Shown: positions 34,031-44,571 of the stretch, piece after piece | Numbering within the stretch: position 1 is the first letter of the stretch | How the letters are laid out: each line of letters begins with the position of its first letter | NCBI GenBank assembly: GCA_007922305.1 | Contig: ML677335.1 | Coordinates: 15,529,734-15,593,733 of the forward strand | Origin: Dermatemys mawii | Taxonomy: Eukaryota; Chordata; Testudines; Dermatemydidae | Direction of reading: 5' to 3' | Length of the DNA: 64,000 bases | Made by a program: the position numbers and the translations under genes | The notes under the pieces: model-generated | Told to the model about the DNA's origin: nothing | What the model saw: only the letters and a program-made list of their open reading frames with translations | The model's database searches: none

Positions 34031-35819
34031 AAGAATTCATGTTACTTCAACTGTTAATATAGTGCAATATAGTGGAGTAGCATCTTGAAGAATATAGAAT
34101 TTACATCACATAAATCTGGGTAAAGTTTGAATTTTATGAAGATATTCAACTAAATATGATACTTAGTATATGAGTTTAAATTAATTAAAACAGCACCCTT
34201 TGAATTTATTTTGTCTTGGTTTCTGACCTTGTGCAAAGCTATTTTGCTAATAAATAGCTGTTTGTATCCTTTAAATGAGTTAAAACTCTTTTAAAACCCA
34301 ATGTCAGATGCATATTTGAAGAAATTGCAAGTAATCACAGTCAATGGTAAAGTTAGAATACACCACTATGTTTGCCAGTTTCTTTATTCAAAATGGCTGC
34401 TGTTCCTTAATTTGCAATGGGATGGAAGCTACCAAATGGGAAGGAAGCTGCTTGGGCCCTCAGTAAATATAGCCACCATCTGTGTGATAGTGGGGATATC
34501 CTTAGTAAAGATGGCCAATTTCTCCATTGTTTTCAGTAAAATGAAGGTACAGGCTATCCCCATGGATGATGGCTGCCATCTAAATGCTTGGATGTGCATG
34601 TGAGGGTATGCTAGCCATGTCCTATTGTTTCCAATGGAATTGAAGCCACACTGCCAAATGGGAGAGAGCCACCCTCTGTGATTTGTGGTTATAAAACTGG
34701 ACAGTCAATTGAGGAGCTAATCGATGCTCCGGACCCCATCTTGGTTAGAGGGAGAGTAGCTCTGAGCTTCCATGCTGGGGTTTGTCCAACCTCTCTCAGA
34801 TATTTATGTCTTAACAGATGCTGTTCCACTCTGAAGCAAGGCAGAGCGGTTTCACCACATGTCTGGGTCTCTTGGCAAGGAATGCAGGTTCCATTGTAAT
34901 TGAATTAGACATGGTAGAAACAGGCCAGTCCTCCTCTCCCTCAAAAATAAGCTTCATGACCCTCCCTTCAACCTGCTGTCTGCTCTGTCCCTTTCTTCAG
35001 ACATTACTATTCCTTCCTGATTCCCACACTCTACATAGGAGATTGTATGCATGTGTGAGATAGGGACTCAACTTTCCAACACTTCCGTGCCCTTCCTGTG
35101 CCCTTCTGTACTTGCCATATTAGAAATATTGGAAATTCCATAAAAAAATCTTTGTTTAAAGAAATTAAAGTTGGTTAAGCGGGTCACCTACTAAGCTTTT
35201 AAATCATGGAAATGCCAAATTGTGGAGTAGCTCTTAATTATAGGTTAACACCAACACAGTACATTCCCAGTGACAGACTCCACATCCTCATAAGCAACTT
35301 CGTTCTCCACCAGTTAAGGAAACACGAGTACCAATCCAGCTATCCCTGTACTTTTTCACGTTTTTACAATGAATCATTATTAACTAGAGGAAAGGTTTAA
35401 TAGAATCTTAGAAATCTTTGTTCTAGCTTTTATATTACTGTGAATTCCACATTTAATTGAAGATTTTGAGACATTATAAACAATGACTCTTTCAGACTTA
35501 GTGAAGTGTTCACAACTTATATAATGAACAATAATCTAATTATACCTATAAAAGGAAAGCTTAACTGAACATAATATGCAGCAACATTTACCAATGCACC
35601 TGTTGTTTTTTTTCCCGCTTTCTTTCAGGGAAGCATCACCCTATAGGCAGGAAGTAACATAAAATCAATGATCAGCAAGAGAGAAATTCCTTTTCTTAAA
35701 GAGCTTTTTTCATAAAATACAGTTATTGTGTAACAGTTATTTTCCACTGCATTCCATTCCATTTGTGAAGTTAAGGGCTTTATATCAGAAGGGGCAAAAA
35801 TTGATCCAAATCGCTTATA
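34031..35819. other. No recognised gene
   Basis: The stretch 34300-34700 has a less AT-rich composition and frames of up to 100 codons without resemblance to a family. A 64-codon frame at 35206-35400 looks protein-like in composition but lacks further support. Confidence 0.35.
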
Positions 35820-36030
35820 CAGTAGCACCTCAGAATTACGAACACCTCAAGGCTGGGGGTTGTTTTTAATTCTGAAATGCTCTGGTTTTTTTCCCCAAAA
35901 ATTTACAACTGAACAATGACTTAATACAGCCTTCAGACTTTACTGTGCAGGAAAAAATGGTGCTTTTAACCTCTTAATTTAAATGAAGCAAGCACAGAAA
36001 TTTCCTTATCTTGTCAAATCTTTTCTTTAT
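35820..36030 (+). mobile_element. Mariner-like MITE fragment (CAGTAGAACCTCAG family)
   Basis: It starts cagtagcacctcagaattac after a TA. It shares tttacaactgaacaatgact and gactttactgtgcaggaaaa with the family but lacks the right end. Confidence 0.65.
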
Positions 36031-36464
36031 ATGGAGAATGAGGTTGAGAGAGATAAGAATATTTTAACTAGACTAACAATTTTTTCTAAAATAATAAAGC
36101 ACACACAGTTCTGTAGAAATTTATTCTTTATTTTTTTCTCTTGTTCATTGGTTGTCTGACATAGTGTCAGGAATAAATATTTTGCATTTGGTTAGTAAAT
36201 AATGGACTGTGTACTTTGTTTTAAGTCAGAGTATTCCAAAGAGAAAAATATGACTAATGCTTGAAGTGTGAATGCATTTAAATTGTACTTAAATTGCACA
36301 AAAATGCATAGTTCTAGTCATCCTGTGCTATCCCTTATCAAAAGACAAGAGCCCCCTAATGATAAATTTGCAGGTAGATTAGAAGGTGTACATTTGTGTA
36401 GCCTATGCAATAGGTTTTCTTCGATAGCATTCCCTGACTATAATGGGTCAGAATCTCTATAGAG
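36031..36464. other. AT-rich DNA, no gene seen
   Basis: Nothing supported. Confidence 0.4.
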
Positions 36465-37200
36465 CAGGGGTGGGCAAACTACGGCCCACGGGCCACATCC
36501 GGCCTGCGGGACCATCCTGTCTGGCCCCTGGCCCTCCCGCAGAGTTATGCCGCCATGTGGGCAGCACTCTAGGGGTGTGGGGGCTGTGTGCTCCCACAGG
36601 GCAGCGTATTTGGCTCTGCACGGAGCCAGACATGCTCTCCCCTTCCCCAGAGCCACACTGCTGTGCAAGCAGTGCTCTGGGGGAGGGAGGGTTGCACAGC
36701 ACTGGCTTGCTCTGGGCAGTATGGTAAGGGGGCTGGGCCGGGGCAGTGGATAAGAGGCAGGAATTCTCGAGGGGACAGTTGGGGGACAGGGAGAAGGGTG
36801 GGTTTGACAGGGGGTGAGATCCTGGGGTGGTGGTTAGGGGTGGTGGAGGAGCAGGGGGGGATTGGAGGGGGGTGGGAGTCCGGGGGTCTGTTGGGGGCGG
36901 GGGGATGGATAGAGGTTGGGGCAGTCATGGGGCAGTGAGCAAGAGGGATTGGGTGGGAGGATTCTGGGGGGGGCAGTTAGGGTGAGGGGGTCTCTGGAGA
37001 GGTGGTCAGGTGACAAGTAGCAGGGGGAGTTGGATGCATTAGGGGTTCTGTGAGGGGCAGTCATGGAGAGAGAAGTGGGAGGGGGCTGCATGGGGGTGGG
37101 GCCAGGCTATTTGGGGTGGCACAGCCTTCTCTGTCCAGCCCTCTGTACAATTTTGGAACCCTGATGTAGTCCTCAGGCCAGAAAGTTTTGCCCACCCCTG
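36465..37200 (-). mobile_element. hAT MITE, copy 4 of the CAGGGGTGGGCAAACT family
   Basis: The ends are caggggtgggcaaactacgg and gttttgcccacccctg, with flanks ctatagag / ctataaag (7 of 8). It is inverted relative to copies 1-3 (the tgtacaattttgg segment is near the right end). The G-rich interior creates long but meaningless frames on both strands. Confidence 0.88.
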
Positions 37201-37208
37201 CTATAAAG

Positions 37209-39432
37209 CATTCAGAGACATTTGTAAGGCCACATTGTTATTGACCAATATGTCTGTGAGTCCTGAGAGTAGACTTACAAGCTTTCATGAATGTGATATT
37301 TGATACGAGTGCTGCAAGCTGTATTTTCTTGGCAGATGAGGTAAAATAAGAATGGGAAGTGTATATGTAAACATAAAACATAATGCTTCTGCCCACTCCC
37401 CCTCAAAAAAAAGTTCTCTTAAAGCTCATAAAATCACAATTTTAGGGACTATGGTCCTTGTCTCACTGAAGAATAGAAAACATTTTCTGTGCTTACCTGA
37501 AATCTCCCTCTTACGAATACTTAGGTCCTCACATACAGCACCCTTTGAATGAGTTTGGAACTCCAAAGGAGCAAATAATATTTCTTTTTAATAAGAGAGG
37601 ACTCAGTTTCCTTAGTTTTCTAGTAGGTATTGTTAAAATAAGAACGGTTTTTGGCAGCTGAAACAGCTGAACTCCTTAGCTTGGTTATTGCATTTTCTGG
37701 ACTCCTCAAGAGGAGCAGCTTAACCTATTGTCAATAACTGACATAAGCCTTTTTGTAGACTACATATACAGACAGAAGATTCAATGTTAGGATCTGTGGG
37801 CCTTGTTGCCTGAAGAAAATACCTTTCACTAATCTTAAGATTTGTGGTACAGTCTAATAACAATTAGAAGAATTCCCCTCTGATTCTCAAAAACTTTCAG
37901 AATGTTTTCCCTACCAAATCTCTGAGGGGAATCAACATCCTGAGTGGAGAAAGAGAAGACATATAGAGCTCTTCCTTTTTGCTCATCTGTTGAGGACATA
38001 TGTGGCTGATCTCAAGTGCCAAGTATTCTCTATCTAGCTACTTAAATATATTTAAGTACAAACTCTGGAATTGTACCGTTTTTTAACCTTTGGACAGGGA
38101 AACTGGTTTATTTGTTGAAAAAGATTAAAGATTAATGATTAATGCCACCATTGTATGTAAACGTTTCAAACATTCTAGATCCTCCTAAACTGTAATCCCT
38201 CTATTTAGTGAAAAGCTCCTTACTTGCTGAAAAAAAGAAAATCCTGTAAAGTGAACTTAGTTATGAATTGGTCTAATTACAAAAGTATATCCATCCTTCT
38301 TGCTTTGTGTAACAGTTATTCTGACCTCTTCAAAATACGTCTCTTATTTCAGTGACAAAACATCCCATTAAAAATGATCATTGGGCATTAAGATAGAGAC
38401 TGAGTTCTATGTTTCTTCCTTTTATATTTAACTTTTAGTATAAATCCTTTATATGAACGTGTAACATACTTAGCAAGATATAAACATTTATTTCAACCAA
38501 AACAGCATATCTAAAGAGTATTATATACGTTTTAGTGTCTTAGGTATGACTAAACAGAACTCATTCAAATTGGTATTTTTTAATTAGGAGTAAGAAGGTG
38601 CTGTAATTTACATAAGAAGGATAGTTTCATATCTTCCGAGAGGGAAATCATTTTTGTATTTTACAGGTGTCTCTCTTTTAGGAAAGAAGTGGGTTCAAAG
38701 AGATAGAGGATTAATAAATTATTCTAGTTTACTTTTAATGATAATTTTGCACTCTTCCTTTTCCTTTTAGAATTTTGGCTCACTTAGGAAAAAATAGCAC
38801 ACCTTAGGCTTTTGTACTCTTAAACTGAAACAAAGTCTTATTAGGAAAAGATTTCTGTATTTCCCAGCTAACACATTTGATTGATCCTGTTCATATCTAG
38901 CATATTTAACTTCTTCTGTTGAGACACTCTACTCACAAAAACTCTTGAGTGCGAAATAGAACAGGAAGGAATGATAGTGGTGTGAGGGCTTTAAAATGGT
39001 CAACTCTCCCCCCACTGACAGATGTTGCTGCTTCTGGATTTGGGCACTGGGCTGAGGTGGAAAGTGACTGTGGTCTGGAACAGTTCTAGAAAGCATCATT
39101 CAAACCTGTCTAGGTTATCTTTTGCTGTAAAGTTTTTATGGTGTCCCTTATGCTGTTGCTTAGGGAAATATTTTTATTTTTGTAATAAACTGTCTCCCTT
39201 TTTAATTGCTAATATAATGAGCTGTGATTTTTCACCTTCTGAGAAAGATTAGATCTTGGGGTGTAAATTGTTTCCCTTACTCTGTAGCTGTAACTTAATG
39301 CATTGAGCTTTTCTGGTGTTTTTCCACACCCTGTACTATGCTTTCAAGATAAGAAACTATGCATTATAAATATGATGTCTGACTGTGTTGTCTCTGCCCA
39401 CTATTGAGAGGACAATTCATGAATAAGACCAC
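37209..39432. other. AT-rich DNA, no gene seen
   Basis: No long frame and no named repeat. Confidence 0.45.
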
Positions 39433-39615
39433 GTTTTAATCATGTTGTCAAGAATCAGAGGGGTAGCCGTGTTAGTCTGGAATTGCAGAAGTGACAAAGA
39501 GTCCTGTGGCACCTTAAAGACTAACTAAAATTTTTTTTAGAGCATAAGCTATCGTGGGCTAATACCCACTTCGTCGGATGCATGCGTTCGTCGGATGCAT
39601 GCAGTTTTAATCATG
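39433..39615 (+). mobile_element. SINE with 11-12 bp target duplication
   Basis: The body (about 39445-39603) contains ggggtagccgtgttagtctg, agagtcctgtggcacc and acccacttcgtcggatgc, a repeat family abundant in reptiles. It is flanked by gttttaatcatg at 39433-39444 and 39604-39615. A variable-length duplication of this size indicates LINE-driven retroposition. The 3' end is a short tandem tail, with (g)tcggatgcatgc present twice. Confidence 0.75.
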
Positions 39616-40206
39616 GGTATTTTCAGTAAAAGTCATGGACAGGTCACTGGCAGGAAACAAAAATTCACAGTCCATGACCTCTCCACGACTTGTACTTTAT
39701 ATCCCTAACTAAAACTTGGGCTGCAGGTCCTCTGGGGATGGCAGGACTGGCAGGCTTCCTACCTGGCACCACACAACTCCCCTGAAGCGGCTGTCATGTG
39801 CCTGCAATTCTTACGGAGAGGGAAGGCCAGGGGGATTCTGTGCGCTGCCCCCACCAAGAGTGTCGGCCTGCAGTTCCCATTGGCCAGGAACCGCAGCCAA
39901 TGGGAGCTGTGGACCTGGTGCCTGCAGGCATGGGCAGCACGCAGAGCCCCCTGGCTCCACCTCTTAGGAGCTGCAGGGACCTGCTGGCCACTTCTGGGGA
40001 GCACCTCCTGAGATAAGTGCTGCCCCGCACCTCAACATCTTGGTCCAGTTCTGAACCCCCTCCCACACTAAAACCACTGATGCTGCTGGCCCAGGAGCTG
40101 CCTGTGTGCTCGGGCAGGCCCAAAGCTAGCTGTACCAGCTGCTGCAGAAATCACGGAGATCACAGAAAGTCACAGAATCTATGACCACCATGCCAGACAC
40201 ACATCC
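39615..40206. mobile_element. Interspersed repeat with 8-bp ttaatcat duplication
   Basis: The left part (gggtattttcagtaaaag, then tcatggacaggtcactgg) and right part (cacagaaagtcacagaatct) belong to a repeated family. ttaatcat occurs at 39607-39614 and 40207-40214. An 8-bp duplication fits a hAT-type element, but clear inverted termini are not visible. The GC-rich centre codes for nothing. Confidence 0.5.
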
Positions 40207-40429
40207 TTAATCATAAACAATGGTGCTTGCATCCATATGCCTTTCTTTCTGTACTGTTGCTTGTTGTTCTGATAGCAGCCTGGTAGTTTACGACTAACTA
40301 TGACTTATCTGTTTTCAGCCTTTCTTCTATTTTTTAAATGTTTTTATAATAATAATTAATGATGCCTAGGCTGAGAGACAGGCATGGATAACTGAATACT
40401 TATTTTAAAAAAAAGTTTCAAACAATTTG

Positions 40430-40592
40430 GAATCATTAGAACCCAAGACTTGGAAAGTGGAAGACAACTTGGGTGAAAGTGATCATGAAATGATAGAGTT
40501 CATGATTTTAAGGAATGGTAGGAGGGAGAACAGCAAAATAAAGACAATGGATTTCAAGAAAGCAGACTGTAGCAAACTCAGTGAGTTAGTAA
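40430..40592 (+). pseudogene. CR1 LINE ORF2, endonuclease-linker part (sense)
   Basis: The translation contains [20 protein letters not shown] then [16 protein letters not shown], the conserved CR1 segment around the end of the endonuclease domain. It continues in frame with 45700 (GKVTWEVSLRG) once the intervening insertion is removed. Stops elsewhere make it a dead copy. Confidence 0.8.
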
Positions 40593-41048
40593 TGTGACAG
40601 ACCCACACCAGGTGAGTGCAGGAGTCTGGTAGAAGGCAATTATAATGGCCACTGGATGAATAGTTTTCTCTTCCCTGAGGGTATGGTTACACTTACAAGA
40701 TTATAGCGCTATTGGTTATAGCGGTCCCCTTATACAGCAATATGAATAGCGCTGTTGTATGTCCACACTGAGATGCTCCAGCGTTATAGCATGGCCACAT
40801 TCGCGGCACTTAATACGGCATTAAGAGCAGCGCATTAGGGCATGTATCCCACAGTACACCTCTTCCTGATCTGGCGCAATGCCTTGTGGTAGGGGGGGCG
40901 TCACTTGCGGGGCATTCTATATCCTGTTACAACTACCCATGATGCTTTTTGGCATATCCCAGCAATCCCTATGTTTCCTTCCACCTCCGGCGCCATCTTT
41001 CAAGGGTTTCAGCAAGGCGCGCTCCGTCTTCCATTGTCGTGTGCTGCA

Positions 41049-42290
41049 ATGAATCCAGAACTGCTGAGGAACATGCTGACGACTGTCGCCAGCACATCTC
41101 TGTGTGCAGTGGAGTTAATCCTTGACATGCAGGATGACATTGATGAGTCTGAAGACGAGATCGAAGCGGTGAATGCATTTGACACGAAGCTTCTTGTCTC
41201 ATTAACGGACATGCTCACGGCCGTTGAACGCCGCTTCTGGGCACGGGAAACGAGCACAGAGTGGTGGGATCGCATCGTCATGCAAGTCTGGGACGACGAG
41301 CAGTGGCTGCAAAACTTTCGAATGAGAAAAGCCACTTTCATGGGACTGTGTGCTGAACTCGCCCCTGCCCTGCGGCGCAAGGACACCAGACTGAGAGCTG
41401 CCCTCCCGGTGGAGAAGCGGGTGGCTATCGCGATCTGGAAGCTGGCTGCACCAGACAGCTACCGATCGGTGGCCAACCAGTTTGGGGTTGGAAAGTCGAC
41501 CGTTGGAGTTCTGCTGATGCAAGTGTGCAGGGCCATTAATCGCATCCTGCTACGAAAAATTGTGACTCTTGGTAACGTGCATGACATCGTGGCTGGCTTT
41601 GAAGAAATGGGTTTCCCTAACTGTGGAGGGGCGATAGATGGGACCCATATACCTATTCTGGCACCCGCCCACCTAGCTGAGGAGTACGTTAACCGAAAGG
41701 TGTACTTCTCCATGGTTCTCCAGGCGCTTGTGGATCACCGTGGGCGTTTTATTGACATTAACGCTGGCTGGTCTGGAAAGGTGCATGACGCACGCATCTT
41801 CCGCAACACCGGCCTGTTCATGAAGCTGCAAGCGGGGACTTTTTTCCCAGACCAGAGGATCCCCGTGGGGGAAGTGGAAATGCCCATAGTGATTCTTGGT
41901 GACCCTGCTTACCCTTTAATGCCCTGGCTCATGAAACCCTACACAGGAAGCCTGGAGAGCAGTCAGGAAAGGTTCAACTACAGGCTTAGCCGGTGTCGAA
42001 TGACTGTGGAGTGTGCTTTTGGGCGTCTCAAGGCGCGCTGGCGCTGTCTTTATGGGAGGCTAGACTTGGCCGAGGGTAGTATCTCCATGGTTATTTCCGC
42101 ATGCTGTGCCCTACATAATCTTTGTGAGCGGAAGGGTGAAGGCTTCACTCAGGCATGGTCCTCGGAGGTTCAACGCCTGGAGGCCACATACTCCCAGCCA
42201 GAGAGCAGGGTTCTTGGAGGGGACCAGCGCAAGGCTGTTAGGGTCAGGGAAGCCTTGAGGGAGCATTTTGAGGCTGAAAGCCAGTTCTAA
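41049..42290 (+). CDS. Harbinger DDE transposase (HARBI1-like nuclease)
   Basis: This is an open gene of 413 codons counted from ATG 41049 (MNPELLRNMLTTVAST). The frame is open further upstream without a convincing earlier ATG; the next one is at 40971. The DDE_4-type nuclease domain is clear: GAIDGTHIPI carries the first Asp, VILGDPAYPLMPWLMKPY the second Asp, and RMTVECAFGRLKARWRCL the Glu. A helix-turn-helix-like segment (YRSVANQFGVGKSTVGVLL) precedes it, as in HARBI1. It would cut the element ends together with the Myb-like partner encoded convergently. An AATAAA lies 100 bp downstream. There is no frameshift or stop, unlike every other element in the window. Activity itself is unproven. 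Confidence 0.92.
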   Translation: MNPELLRNMLTTVASTSLCAVELILDMQDDIDESEDEIEAVNAFDTKLLVSLTDMLTAVERRFWARETSTEWWDRIVMQVWDDEQWLQNFRMRKATFMGLCAELAPALRRKDTRLRAALPVEKRVAIAIWKLAAPDSYRSVANQFGVGKSTVGVLLMQVCRAINRILLRKIVTLGNVHDIVAGFEEMGFPNCGGAIDGTHIPILAPAHLAEEYVNRKVYFSMVLQALVDHRGRFIDINAGWSGKVHDARIFRNTGLFMKLQAGTFFPDQRIPVGEVEMPIVILGDPAYPLMPWLMKPYTGSLESSQERFNYRLSRCRMTVECAFGRLKARWRCLYGRLDLAEGSISMVISACCALHNLCERKGEGFTQAWSSEVQRLEATYSQPESRVLGGDQRKAVRVREALREHFEAESQF

Positions 42291-42389
42291 AGTGAGGTGC
42301 AGATGGAGGGAGAGAGGGAGGGAGGGAGCATTCTTTTAACAGGAACAGGCATTTGCTTTTCTGTAGCCTGTAATAATGTATGTACACTT

Positions 42390-42395
42390 AATAAA
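42390..42395 (+). terminator. Polyadenylation signal of the transposase gene
   Basis: AATAAA lies about 100 bp after the transposase stop, in the short space between the two convergent genes. Confidence 0.65.
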
Positions 42396-42403
42396 GAAAC
42401 CCA

Positions 42404-42409
42404 TTTATT
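42404..42409 (-). terminator. Polyadenylation signal of the Myb-like gene
   Basis: The plus strand reads tttatt, giving AATAAA on the minus strand about 110 bp after the Myb-like stop codon. It lies 9 bp beyond the signal for the opposite gene. Confidence 0.6.
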
Positions 42410-42518
42410 AAGAAGACAATTCATGTATTGAACAGGTACTTCGGTTGCTGAAAGAAAATATTGTGATGCATGTGAGGGGGAAGGCAGGGGAGGTGCAATG
42501 GGGGTGTCATGGGGTCAG

Positions 42519-44559
42519 TCAGAGATCGGAATATGTCCGGGTCTCTGAGTCTCCAGTGCCCTCACAGTGGCCATGTCCCCCGAACCCCATTTGCGGAGGG
42601 CAGTAAGGCATGTTATTAGGGGTAGACTGCAGTGGATAATGGTCCGGGGTTTGGGGGTTGTTCGGTGAAGACAGAGGGGTTGGAGGCAGCTGTGGATGGT
42701 GATAACCATTTGGCTGATGATAGTGGCCTGGAGGGTACTGAGACAAAGAAGGGGAAGGGAATTGGGGCAAATGATAATTGGGGTGGTGGGTGCGGAGCTT
42801 CTCCTCCTGAAGGGTGACAATCCGCTGCATAGTCTCCAATTGAAGCTGCAGTAATGAGAGCAGCTTATCGGTGCTTTTCCGGCGGTGAATCGCATTCTCC
42901 TTCCACGCCTTCTCCCTCAACTTGCTCTCATTCTCCCTCCACCTCTGTGCAACTCGATTCTCCGTTACAGCCTGTTGCATTACTTGCTGTACAAGATCCT
43001 CTTTGCTCCTTCGTGGCCGCTTCCTCAGTCGCCTGAGCCTCTCAGCTGTTGATAAGAGCGATGGCGAAGGGGTGAAGGACGACCCTTCTAAAATAAAAAG
43101 ATACATTTAACAGTGGTTCCCTTGTAAAGAGCAGACATGCCTATGATTCCCCCGCATTCCCCGTTTGCCTGTCCCGCAGACAGCACAGATACAGCAACGG
43201 AGCCCCTGCCATGGTGAGTGGACTCCAGAGGCAAGGGAAATGATTTTTTCCCTGCCCAAGAAAAGCTGTGCCGGGGGAGGGGGTGGAGAGTGCCGGTACG
43301 TTGCAGGAGCCACAGTGTGAGCAGCAGGCAGGGGGAAGGATTTCTTCCCTGCCCTGAAAAGCTGTGGCGGGGGCGGGGGGGGTGTGTGGAGTGCCGGGAA
43401 GTGGCAGGAGCCCTACTCTGAACACTGTTCCAACATTCTCCGTAGGTGTTTGTCCTGGAAGATATCTCGTTGCTTCGAGTCACTGAGGAGCAAAGGGAAG
43501 GGATTTTAATAAGATGCGGCTTCCGCCCAGGGCCATATGCAGCTTGCCTATGTGCAGCAATGCTCCCCCCACCCATTGTAGCACAGTGGCAGGGACTAGT
43601 GACCGTGACCGGGACGGGGACCACGCTGGCTCTCCCGGGAAACCTGCGCAGGTGCATTGCAAGTGCTCTTATTGAGACCTTTGAAGAGATTACTGATGAT
43701 GACTACCGCGAGGTGATAGACTACATCAATGCTCTATTCCACATGTAGGCAAGCATGCAAGCATCCCTTTCCACCCCAAGCTGAAAGCCTTCCCCATAGA
43801 AAAGCAGCTTTACCTCTGCAATCCACTGCTGAGCTGGCCCCTGCAACCGCCGGACGCTGTGGCTGGCCGCCCTCCTCCTGGCTTTAGAGGAGAGCTCCTG
43901 GCTGCATGCCCCCCTGCCCTCCTCCTGGCTTGAGAAGAGCTCCAGGTGGAATGCCCCCCTCATCCCTTTCCACCCCAAGCTGCCAGCCTTCCCCATAGAA
44001 AAGCAGCTTTACCTCCGCAATCCGCTGCTGAGCTGGCCCCTGCAACCGCCAGACGCTGTGGCTGGCTGCCCTCCTGGGTTGAGAAGAGCTCCTGGCTGCA
44101 TGCGTCCAGGGACTCCTCCGTGCCCTGGGTCGCTGCTGCCTCGTCCTCATCCTCCTCCTCTTCTTCATCCTCCTGGTCTTTGTCCTCCTCCTCACCCCCA
44201 CCTTCACTGGTGGGCTGGGAAGTGTCCGTGGTGGTCGATGGAGTGACCATGGGATCACCACCAAGTATCGCGTGCAGCTCCTTATAAAATCTGCAAGTCA
44301 CCGGGGCTGCCCCGGAGCGGCCGTTTGCCTCGCGGGCTTTGCGATACGCATTCCTAAGCTCCTTTACCTTAACACGGCACTGCAGAGTGTCCCGCTCATG
44401 GCCTCTTTCTGCCAAGGCCCGTGATATTTGCCCATAGGTGTCAAAATTCCTGCGGCTAGACCGCAGCTGAGACTGAACAGCCTCTTCCCCCCAACAGCTG
44501 ATGAGGTCCAGCACCTCACTATTGCTCCATGCTGGGGATCGCCTATTGCGAGGAGGCAT
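42519..44559 (-). CDS. Harbinger Myb/SANT-like protein, two exons
   Basis: Exon 1 (44559 to 44013) starts MPPRNRRSPAWSNSEVLDLI, a Myb/SANT trihelix-like DNA-binding domain (WSNSEVLDLI, later AERGHERDTLQCRVKVKELR and FYKELHAILGG). An acidic Glu/Asp run follows. The exon ends at a strong donor, GAG|GTAAAG. Exon 2 (43087 to 42519) begins after ttttattttag and encodes a basic, heptad-like coiled-coil region (RLRRLRKRPRRSKEDLVQQV … LQLETMQRIVTLQEEK) and a Pro/Tyr/His-rich tail ending TYSDL. Donor and acceptor are both phase 1, giving a 371-residue protein. Such Myb-like partners bind Harbinger ends and bring the transposase to DNA. Intron prediction is from sequence only. Confidence 0.75.
43180..43748 (+). 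CDS. Candidate small spliced ORF inside the Myb intron (opposite strand)
   Basis: A 100-codon plus-strand frame (43446-43748, ending in TAG) encodes a protein-like sequence with no low complexity (VFVLEDISLLRVTEEQREGI … ETFEEITDDDYREVIDYINA). It is preceded by a good acceptor (ccaacattctccgtag). Upstream, a 34-nt segment (43180-43213) sits between an acceptor-like gcctgtcccgcag and a perfect donor atg|gtgagt and would join in frame. It lies wholly within the intron of the Myb gene. I do not recognise the product. It could be a third Harbinger protein, an exon of a host or captured gene, or chance. Confidence 0.35.
43762..44102. repeat. 199-bp tandem duplication in the Myb gene
   Basis: catccctttccaccccaagc begins at 43762 and again at 43961. 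The following about 140 bp repeat with few changes, including the exon 1 splice donor (44012 and its copy at 43813). The copy nearer the intron can only be read past an in-frame stop, so it is probably intronic. Confidence 0.85.
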
Positions 44560-44561
44560 GG

Positions 44562-44571
44562 NNNNNNNNNN
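44562..44571. other. Assembly gap (10 N)
   Basis: Ten undetermined bases lie immediately upstream of the Myb-like start codon inside the Harbinger. The real size is unknown. Confidence 0.99.

Noticed and set aside
34301..34603. 100-codon frame in less AT-rich DNA
   Set aside because: No homology that I recognise and no exon-like borders; left as unassigned.
35206..35400. 64-codon frame with protein-like composition
   Set aside because: No recognised family, no flanking splice or promoter evidence, and its length is within chance expectation.
43088..43657. 189-codon minus-strand frame in the Myb intron
   Set aside because: It spans two diverged copies of a roughly 95-bp GC-rich tandem unit and has no domain. 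It also conflicts with the better-supported plus-strand frame and Myb splice model.
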